Shown here: piece by piece, positions 58,702-64,000 of the stretch | Numbering within the stretch: position 1 is the stretch's first letter | How the letters are laid out: the number at the start of each line of letters is the position of its first letter | Source of the DNA: Leifsonia poae | GTDB lineage: Bacteria; Actinomycetota; Actinomycetes; Actinomycetales; Microbacteriaceae | Reading direction: 5' to 3' | DNA: 64,000 bases | Assembly: GCF_020009625.1 (NCBI RefSeq) | Contig: NZ_JAIHLP010000002.1 | Coordinates: 558,001-622,000, forward strand | Notes under the pieces: model-generated | Seen by the model: the letters and a program-made list of their open reading frames with translations, nothing else | The model's database searches: none | What the model was told of the DNA's origin: nothing | Made by a program: the position numbers and the translations under genes

Positions 58702-59265
58702 TCAGTCGTTGACACGGCCGAGGTAGTCCCCGGTTCGCGTGTCGACCTTGACCTTGGTGCCCGTCTCGAGGAACAGCGGAACCTGGATCTGGTAGCCGGT
58801 CTCCACGGTCGCCGGCTTGGTGCCGCCGGTCGACCGGTCGCCCTGCAGACCAGGCTCGGTGTACGTGATCTCGAGAACGACCGACGCGGGGAGCTCGACG
58901 TAGAGCGGCTCGCCATCGTTGAGCGCGATGGTGACGTTCTGATTCTCGAGCATGAAATTCGACGCGTCGCCCACGACGACACCGGTGACGGTGATCTGGT
59001 CGTAATCGCCGGTGTCCATGAAGACGAAGCTCTCGCCGTCCTGGTACAGGTACTGGTAGTCGCGTCGGTCGACGTTCGAGGTCTCGATCTTCGATCCCGC
59101 GTTGAAGGTACGGTCGACCGTCTTGCCGCTGGTCACGTTCTTCAGCTTGGTGCGAACGAAGGCACCGCCCTTGCCCGGCTTCACGTGCTGGAACTCGATC
59201 ACGGTCCAGAGCTGGCCGTCCATGTTGAGGACGATGCCGTTCTTGATGTCAGCGGTTGTAGCCAT
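58702..59265 (-). CDS. efp: translation elongation factor P
   Basis: The ATG at 59265 ([20 protein letters not shown]) gives 187 residues; an earlier in-frame start would add 32 residues with no match. Domain I is KOW-like with the loop Lys in [17 protein letters not shown], followed by two OB domains ([20 protein letters not shown] and [29 protein letters not shown]). EF-P relieves ribosomes stalled at proline runs. The loop PGKGGAF is unmodified-lysine type or modified by an enzyme outside this window. Confidence 0.97.
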   Translation of the reverse strand: MATTADIKNGIVLNMDGQLWTVIEFQHVKPGKGGAFVRTKLKNVTSGKTVDRTFNAGSKIETSNVDRRDYQYLYQDGESFVFMDTGDYDQITVTGVVVGDASNFMLENQNVTIALNDGEPLYVELPASVVLEITYTEPGLQGDRSTGGTKPATVETGYQIQVPLFLETGTKVKVDTRTGDYLGRVND

Positions 59266-59386
59266 ACGAGAGTTCCGTTCGAGTAGAAGAAGAAGCGGGT
59301 GGATGCACGCCCGGGGCGGACCACGGTGGCTGCACCCGGCAAGACGGGGCGGCAGCCTCAAGAGATTCTAGTTGGCGCGCTGCGAT

Positions 59387-59833
59387 TCAGCGAATGACTG
59401 ACGGATTTCGGAGGATGTACGCCAGCGCGAGCCGGTACCCCTCGAACCCGAGACCGGCGATCACACCGGTGGCGACAGCGGTGATCACACTGGTGTGGCG
59501 GAACTCCTCGCGGGCGTGAGGATTCGAGAGGTGGACCTCGATCACGGTGCCGCCGGCCTTCGTCACGAGAGCCACCGCATCCCGGAGCGCGAACGAGTAG
59601 TGCGTCCACGCGCCGGCGTTCAGTATGACGGGCGCACCGCTGTCGGCCGACTCGTGCAGCCAGCGCAGGAGTTCGGCCTCATCGTCGGTCTGGCGCAGGT
59701 CGATCGCCGTCTCCGCCGCGTCGGATTGCAGCAGCTCACGGAGTTCGGCGAGTGTGCCCGAGCCGTAGACATCCGGCTCCCGGGTGCCGAGCCGACCGAG
59801 GTTGGGACCGTTCAGGACGAGGACGCTGCTCAT
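59387..59833 (-). CDS. aroQ: 3-dehydroquinate dehydratase (type II)
   Basis: The 148-residue enzyme removes water from 3-dehydroquinate. It has the type II blocks [19 protein letters not shown] (catalytic Tyr near 27), [36 protein letters not shown] (catalytic His). The flow from AroB to AroQ to AroE is complete in the window. It follows the DUF3052-like gene after a short tandem repeat. Confidence 0.97.
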   Translation of the reverse strand: MSSVLVLNGPNLGRLGTREPDVYGSGTLAELRELLQSDAAETAIDLRQTDDEAELLRWLHESADSGAPVILNAGAWTHYSFALRDAVALVTKAGGTVIEVHLSNPHAREEFRHTSVITAVATGVIAGLGFEGYRLALAYILRNPSVIR

Positions 59834-59853
59834 GACGCCCTAGCCTAGCGGTG

Positions 59854-59913
59854 GCGCGGCCCAGCAGGGCGCGGCCCAGCAGGGCGCGGCCCGGCAGGGC
59901 GCGGCCCAGCGGG
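59854..59913. repeat. four tandem 15-bp units between aroQ and the DUF3052-like gene
   Basis: The unit GCGCGGCCCAGCAGG is repeated four times without gaps; units 1 and 2 are identical, unit 3 has one change and unit 4 has one. On the minus strand the units encode a Pro-Ala-Gly-Pro-Arg repeat, but only in a frame that is not that of either neighbour. Confidence 0.85.
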
Positions 59914-59917
59914 GTGC

Positions 59918-60316
59918 TCAGCCCAGCGCCGCCTCGCCGTCGACGAGGGGGCGCACGCGCACGGCCGACCAGGCGCCGTCGATCGCGATGTTGCTGATCG
60001 CCCGCCAGCCGAACGCGCCGGCCTCGCGCATGATCGTGTCGCGGTTGACGTCGGCTCGTCCACCCTTCGGGTAGAGGTACCAGACCGCACGCGCACGACT
60101 GAGCACCGGGAGTTCGTCAGCGAACCGTTCGAGCAGTTCGGCCCGGGAGTGCACGAACGCCAGCGCGACCGCGCCGTCACCGAGGGCCGTCTGCGATGCC
60201 CCGTCCGGCAGCACACCGATCAGGGCGCGCTCCTGCGCCGTTCCGCCCAGGATGCTCACCGCGTCTCCCGGCTTCACCTGAAGCTTCTGGGCGATGGTCT
60301 TGATTCCGGCGGTCAC
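59918..60316 (-). CDS. DUF3052-like conserved protein
   Basis: The 132-residue protein begins MTAGIKTIAQKLQVKPGDAVSILG and has the blocks GVLPDGASQTALGDGAVALAFVHSRAELLERF, LSRARAVWYLYPKGGRADVNRDTIM and GWRAISNIAIDGAWSAVRVRPL. The LYPKG segment and end wording resemble DUF3052, a small actinobacterial family of unknown function. It lies between aroB and aroQ, three bases after aroB, so it is probably co-translated with the shikimate enzymes. Confidence 0.8.
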   Translation of the reverse strand: MTAGIKTIAQKLQVKPGDAVSILGGTAQERALIGVLPDGASQTALGDGAVALAFVHSRAELLERFADELPVLSRARAVWYLYPKGGRADVNRDTIMREAGAFGWRAISNIAIDGAWSAVRVRPLVDGEAALG

Positions 60317-60318
60317 GG

Positions 60319-61410
60319 CTACTCGCCGATCTCCTGGTACGCGGCGAACAGCAGGCTCTGGTCCGGCCCCGCGAGCACGGTGGGGCGCGCCAGGGCGTCG
60401 AGGACGATGAACCGCAGCAGACTGCCACGGGCCTTCTTATCCCGCTGCATCGTGGCGAAGAGCGTCTGCCACCGCCCGAGCGGATACGTCGTCGGCAGCG
60501 TCAACGACTCGAGGATGCGGCGGTGCCGGTCGACCACGTCGTCCGACAGCCGGCCGCTCAGCCGGGCGAGCTCGGCCGCGAACATCATGCCGACCGCGAC
60601 GGCCGCGCCGTGCCGCCACTGGTAGCGCTCCGCGTGCTCGATCGCGTGGCCGAGCGTGTGCCCGTAGTTGAGGATCTCGCGGAGCCCCTGCTCGGTGAAG
60701 TCCTCCCCCACGACCCGGGCCTTGATCGCGATGGAGAGCTCGACGAGGCGCCGGAACTCCGGGGTCGTCGGGTCGGTCGCGCGGTCCACATCCCGCTCGA
60801 TGATGTCGAGGATCTCCGGCTCGGCGATGAAGCCGTACTTCACCACCTCGCCGAAACCGGCCAGGATCTCGTTCTTGGGCAGCGAGGTCAGCGTGTCGAG
60901 GTCGCAGATCACGGCCGCCGGCGCATAGAACGCTCCCACCAGGTTCTTGCCTTCGGCCGTGTTGATGCCGGTCTTGCCGCCGACCGCCGCATCCACCATG
61001 CCGAGCAGGGTCGTCGGAACCTGCACGAGCCGCACCCCGCGCAGCCAGGTCGCCGCCACGAAACCGGCGACATCCGTCACGGCCCCTCCGCCGAAACCGA
61101 TCACGGCATCCGACCGGGTGAAGTCTGCCTGCCCCATGACCTGCCAGCAGAACGCCGCCACCTCGACGCGTTTGGCCGCCTCCGCATCCGGGACCTCGGC
61201 GAGCAGCACCTCGTAGTGGTCGAGCAGAGACTCTCGCAATTCCGCCGCGGCGGCGCCGAGCGTCGGTGGATGCACGATGAGCACCTTGTTCACGCCGCCG
61301 CCGAGCGCGCTCGACAGATCGGTGCGCAGTCCGCGACCGACCAGCACCGGATAGGGGTCGGCACCGGCCACCACGATCTCGGTGGGCTGGTCTTGTTCGA
61401 TGTCGGTCAT
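60319..61410 (-). CDS. aroB: 3-dehydroquinate synthase
   Basis: The ATG at 61410 overlaps the restored aroK stop (ATGA) and gives 363 residues. The NAD/zinc-dependent enzyme makes 3-dehydroquinate from DAHP. Motifs are DAVIGFGGGAVTDVAGFVAATWLRGV (nucleotide site), VPTTLLGMVDAAVGGKTGIN, KNLVGAFYAPAAVICD, GFGEVVKYGFI and the zinc His in LNYGHTLGHAIEH. It is followed at three bases by the DUF3052-like gene. Confidence 0.97.
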   Translation of the reverse strand: MTDIEQDQPTEIVVAGADPYPVLVGRGLRTDLSSALGGGVNKVLIVHPPTLGAAAAELRESLLDHYEVLLAEVPDAEAAKRVEVAAFCWQVMGQADFTRSDAVIGFGGGAVTDVAGFVAATWLRGVRLVQVPTTLLGMVDAAVGGKTGINTAEGKNLVGAFYAPAAVICDLDTLTSLPKNEILAGFGEVVKYGFIAEPEILDIIERDVDRATDPTTPEFRRLVELSIAIKARVVGEDFTEQGLREILNYGHTLGHAIEHAERYQWRHGAAVAVGMMFAAELARLSGRLSDDVVDRHRRILESLTLPTTYPLGRWQTLFATMQRDKKARGSLLRFIVLDALARPTVLAGPDQSLLFAAYQEIGE

Positions 61411-61936
61411 CGTCGTCCTTCCTCGACCCACTGCGCGATCTCGTCCACGATGGTGTCGATCGGCCGGGTGGATGTGTCTGCGGTGTAGTCGGCGAGTGAC
61501 GCATAGAGATCAGCGCGCCTCGCCACGAGCTCTTTCCAGGAGTCCAGATCAGTGACGAGCGGTCGCTTCGCGTTCGCGATCCGGTCGGCGATGGCTTCCG
61601 GCTGCACGGTGAGCAGGATGACGCAGGCGCCCGCGAGGTCGGTCTGTGTCTCGGGGTCGAGCACGGCTCCCCCGCCGAGCGAGACGACCCGGGGCCTTCC
61701 AGCGCCTCGGCGACCGCGATCCGTTCCAGCGAGCGGAAATGAGGCTCTCCGAAGTCGGCGAAGATTGCCGGGATCGGCCCGTGCTGCGCGACCACGACCG
61801 CATCCGTGTCGATGAACGGAAGGCGCAGGCGGCGCGCCAACCGCTTCCCGACGCGCGTCTTTCCCGCTGCCGGTGGCCCGATGAGGACGATCGTCACGTC
61901 TGCGGCGCTCTCGTTCCGAACGGTCGACCCGTCCAC
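61407..61936 (-). pseudogene. aroK: shikimate kinase, frameshifted as sequenced
   Basis: The first part has the P-loop IVLIGPPAAGKTRVGKRLARRL and the shikimate-binding FIDTDAVV, and leaves frame after AVAEALEG. The rest, SLGGGAVLDPETQ (shikimate GGG loop) through KRPLVTDLDSWKELVARRADLYASLADYTADT (lid and Arg), is in another frame to 61407. One added base in the C4 run near 61691-61694 (minus sense) joins them and restores about 176 residues, the normal length. It phosphorylates shikimate. Sitting between aroC and aroB, an isolated loss would block the pathway, so a base-call error is likely. Start GTG 61936 is tentative; GTG 61897 is possible. Confidence 0.88.
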
Positions 61937-63145
61937 TTAGGCGTAGGGCGCCGACAGGCGCGTCGTCGCCAGGTTCTCGGGGATCGCCTCCAGGTAGCCG
62001 CGCAGGTTGCGCGCCGTCTCCGAGATCGAGTCACCGCCGAACTTCTCCAGCATGGCGTTCGCCAGCACGAGGGCCACCATCGCCTCGGCGACGACCCCCG
62101 CCGCCGGCACCGCACAGACGTCGGAGCGCTGGTGGTGGGCCGGAGCAGCCTCGCTCGTCGCCACGTCCACGGTGCGGAGCGCGTGCGGGATGGTCGCGAT
62201 CGGCTTCATGCCGGCGCGGACCCGCAGCACCGTACCCGTGCTCATGCCGCCCTCCGTGCCCCCGGCCTTGTCGCTGGTACGGGTGATCTCCCCGCTGTCC
62301 TGCACGAGCTCGTCGTGCGCGTCGGAGCCGCGACGCGTCGTCGTCAGGAAACCGTCGCCCACCTCGACGCCCTTGATCGCCTGGATGCCCATCAGAGCGC
62401 CCGCCAGCTGGGCGTCGAGTCGCCTGTCCCAGTGCACGTGGGAGCCCAGTCCGGGCGGAAGTCCGTAGGCCAGCACCTCGACGACACCGCCGAGCGTGTC
62501 CCCGTCTTTGTGGGCGGCGTCGACCTCCGCGACCATCGCCAGGGAGGTCTCCGGGTCGAAGCAGCGCAGCGGATCGGCGTCCAGCGTCGCGAGGTCGCTC
62601 GGCAGCGGCAGCGGCGAACCTTCCGGCACGCGCACGGGTCCGACCGACAGCGTGTGACTCACCAGCGTGACGCCGAGCTGCTCGAGGAAGGAGCGGGCGA
62701 CCGCGCCGAGCGCCACCCGGGCCGCCGTCTCACGGGCGCTGGCGCGCTCCAAAATCGGCCGGGCCTCGTCGAAGCCGTACTTCTGCATGCCTACGAGATC
62801 GGCATGACCGGGACGCGGGCGGGTCAGCGGGGCACCGCGACCGCCGGCGAGCTTCTCCGGATCGACCGGCTCTGCGCTCATCACGTCGATCCACTTCGGC
62901 CACTCGGTGTTGCCGATGCGCACAGCGATCGGGCTGCCCAGGCTGTAGCCGTGCCGCACCCCGCCCGAGAGCTCCAGCGCATCCTGTTCGAACTTCATGC
63001 GCGCGCCCCGGCCGTAGCCGAGTTTGCGGCGCGCGAGATCGGCACGGATGGCGTCGAGGGAGACCGGCACACCGGCCGGCAGGCCTTCGAGCAGGGCGAT
63101 GAGTTCTGGACCGTGGGATTCCCCGGCCGTGAGCCAACGAAGCAT
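61937..63145 (-). CDS. aroC: chorismate synthase
   Basis: The 402-residue enzyme makes chorismate from EPSP with reduced FMN. Signatures are [22 protein letters not shown] (first, near 4-25), [23 protein letters not shown] (second) and [42 protein letters not shown] and the Asp/Arg near RRGSDAHDE. It ends the step that feeds TrpE and the other aromatic amino acids. The gene stops one base before the aroK start. Confidence 0.97.
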   Translation of the reverse strand: MLRWLTAGESHGPELIALLEGLPAGVPVSLDAIRADLARRKLGYGRGARMKFEQDALELSGGVRHGYSLGSPIAVRIGNTEWPKWIDVMSAEPVDPEKLAGGRGAPLTRPRPGHADLVGMQKYGFDEARPILERASARETAARVALGAVARSFLEQLGVTLVSHTLSVGPVRVPEGSPLPLPSDLATLDADPLRCFDPETSLAMVAEVDAAHKDGDTLGGVVEVLAYGLPPGLGSHVHWDRRLDAQLAGALMGIQAIKGVEVGDGFLTTTRRGSDAHDELVQDSGEITRTSDKAGGTEGGMSTGTVLRVRAGMKPIATIPHALRTVDVATSEAAPAHHQRSDVCAVPAAGVVAEAMVALVLANAMLEKFGGDSISETARNLRGYLEAIPENLATTRLSAPYA

Positions 63146-63174
63146 GGTTCGATTCTGGCACAGCGTCGAGGGCC

Positions 63175-63192
63175 GCCCGCGCGCCCGCGGGC
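63175..63192. other. GC hairpin between aroE and aroC
   Basis: GCCCGCG-CGCC-CGCGGGC is a perfect 7-bp stem with a 4-base loop, 31 bases past the aroE stop (minus sense). It could be a weak terminator or attenuator before aroC; no T tract follows. Confidence 0.35.
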
Positions 63193-63204
63193 GTTGCCCG
63201 GCGC

Positions 63205-63234
63205 CTACTCGGTCACGCGACGGCTACTCGGTCA
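63205..63234. repeat. short direct repeat at the aroE stop
   Basis: CTACTCGGTCA occurs at 63205-63215 and at 63224-63234, 19 bases apart. The second copy contains the aroE stop codon and last codons, so a small duplication of the gene end seems to have occurred. Confidence 0.6.
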
Positions 63235-64000
63235 GCGGAGCGCCGCTCGCGTCGATCCCGATCGCCTCGAGCATCGCCGCGAGCACGGTCTCCTCGTCGT
63301 CGACCGGCTGCAACGGATCGCCCGAGACGAAGATGCGCACCTGCAGCAGTGCCTGATGGGCGAGCAGGGCGAGACCGGAGATTACCGTGCCACCGACCGC
63401 CGACCAGGCCGAGCCGAGCACGCTCGGCCACGGATCGTACGAGACGTCGAACAGCACCGCGCGACGTCGCGTCGAATCCGTGTAGAGCGCCTCCGTCGTC
63501 ACCCCGCCCGGAAGCGTGCTGACGACGAGGTCAGGGATGTCGAGCGAGCGGTCGGCCTGCGCAAGCGGGCGGAGGCGGATCATCAACCCCAGCTCGTGCG
63601 CGAGCGGCTCCAGCCAGACGCTCCGCTCCAGCGAGCGGACGTAGACGTCGACACGCTCGGCGCCCAGCTCCGCCGCCGCGACCAGGGCGGATGCCGCCGT
63701 CGCCCCCCCGCCCAGGATGTGCACGAATCGCGCACTCTCCAGGCCGGCGGCCGCCAGCGCCCGCACGATCCCGGGAACGTCCGTGTTGAATCCGCGGAGG
63801 ACTCCATCGTCGAACAGCACCGTATTCGCCGCGCCCGTGCGCTCCGCCACCCGGTCGACCTCGCCCAGCAGCGGTAGCACCGACTGTTTGAGCGGCATCG
63901 TCAGCGACAACCCGCGCCACTCGGGGCCGAGGCCCTCGACGAAAGCGGCCAGCGTGTCGCCGGTCACATCGGCCGCGTCGTACTCCCAGTCGAGACCGAG
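63224..64000 (-). CDS. aroE: shikimate dehydrogenase (C-terminal part, cut by window edge)
   Basis: The frame is open to the right edge: the visible 258 residues start LGLDWEYDAADVTGDTLAAF and continue GLSLTMPLKQSVLPLL (substrate loop with catalytic Lys). The NADP domain has VHILGGGATAASALVAA, VYVRSLERS and LVVSTLPGGV, and the end is YDPWPSVLGSAW...LLAHQALLQVRIF with the Gln of the HQA region. The N-terminal 15-20 residues lie outside. The enzyme reduces 3-dehydroshikimate to shikimate. It is the first visible gene of the aro run. Confidence 0.94.
   Translation of the reverse strand, partial: LGLDWEYDAADVTGDTLAAFVEGLGPEWRGLSLTMPLKQSVLPLLGEVDRVAERTGAANTVLFDDGVLRGFNTDVPGIVRALAAAGLESARFVHILGGGATAASALVAAAELGAERVDVYVRSLERSVWLEPLAHELGLMIRLRPLAQADRSLDIPDLVVSTLPGGVTTEALYTDSTRRRAVLFDVSYDPWPSVLGSAWSAVGGTVISGLALLAHQALLQVRIFVSGDPLQPVDDEETVLAAMLEAIGIDASGAPLTE

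Noticed and set aside
59845..60216. Minus-strand frame ending in Pro-Ala-Gly-Pro-Arg repeats
   Set aside because: It is out of frame with the DUF3052-like gene and has a shuffled, Arg-rich body. The repeats come from the tandem 15-bp units.
1..64000. CRISPR arrays, insertion sequences, prophage, integrons or rRNA
   Set aside because: No regularly spaced repeats, transposase, integrase or rRNA-like sequence was found on either strand. Only one tRNA was recognised.

Overview
The window is high-GC, densely packed DNA from an actinobacterium, most likely of the family Microbacteriaceae (Leifsonia-like). The support is the gene order hisG-hisF-hisI-trpE-trpC-trpB-trpA-lgt-gltB-gltD-pyk, an ANTAR response regulator of the PdtaR type, a PriA without helicase motifs, a PolA without proofreading residues, an actinobacterial IHF-like domain fused to guanylate kinase, and many GTG starts. 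No insertion sequence, integrase, CRISPR array, rRNA or phage gene was seen, and no gene-free stretch exceeds about 170 bases. The genus assignment is inference.

Region 1 (1-4.6 kb): a cut-off DUF885 gene, a 77-residue membrane protein coupled to it, polA, a MenI/PaaI-type hotdog thioesterase, pdtaR and tRNA-Leu(CAA).

Region 2 (4.7-22.9 kb) is the accessory part, with single genes in both directions. It holds a secreted acid-phosphatase-like protein with two intact HAD domains in tandem, a GntR/YtrA regulator with a DUF1648 membrane protein, an FBP zinc-finger protein, thioredoxin, a zinc-ribbon metallo-beta-lactamase-fold protein, an alpha/beta hydrolase, a luciferase-like monooxygenase, a secreted protein of unknown function, an SGNH hydrolase, a MarR-MATE pair with a clear promoter/operator, phosphoketolase, a GNAT acetyltransferase, an EamA transporter and a LolA-like/ABC-2 export operon.

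Region 3 (23-64 kb) is a long run of minus-strand housekeeping genes. In transcription order: aroE-aroC-aroK-aroB-(DUF3052-like)-aroQ, efp, nusB, a DsbA-like lipoprotein, pyrR-pyrB-pyrC-(PH-like)-carA-carB-pyrF-mIHF/gmk, rpoZ, coaBC, metK, priA, fmt, rsmB, rpe, hisE, hisG-hisF-hisI, trpE-(TrpM-like)-(HGxxPAAW)-trpC-trpB-trpA, lgt, gltB-gltD, pyk. Chorismate made by the aro genes feeds trpE, glutamate synthase supplies nitrogen, and the pyr genes make UMP de novo. Most junctions are 4-base ATGA/GTGA overlaps, implying translational coupling.

Two points qualify the annotation. First, six genes (MATE, EamA, ABC ATPase, ABC permease, priA, aroK) are broken by seven frame changes, each repaired by adding one base, six of them in a G/C run. 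Loss of aroK and priA is implausible, so base-calling error in homopolymers is more likely than gene decay. Second, at least nine genes have a TANNNT hexamer 6-7 bases before the start codon and no Shine-Dalgarno sequence, the arrangement of leaderless mRNAs. The best candidates for new biology are the tandem phosphatase, the mIHF-Gmk fusion, the MarR operator placed between perfect -35 and -10 elements, and a PyrR-binding-loop-like element before pyrR.
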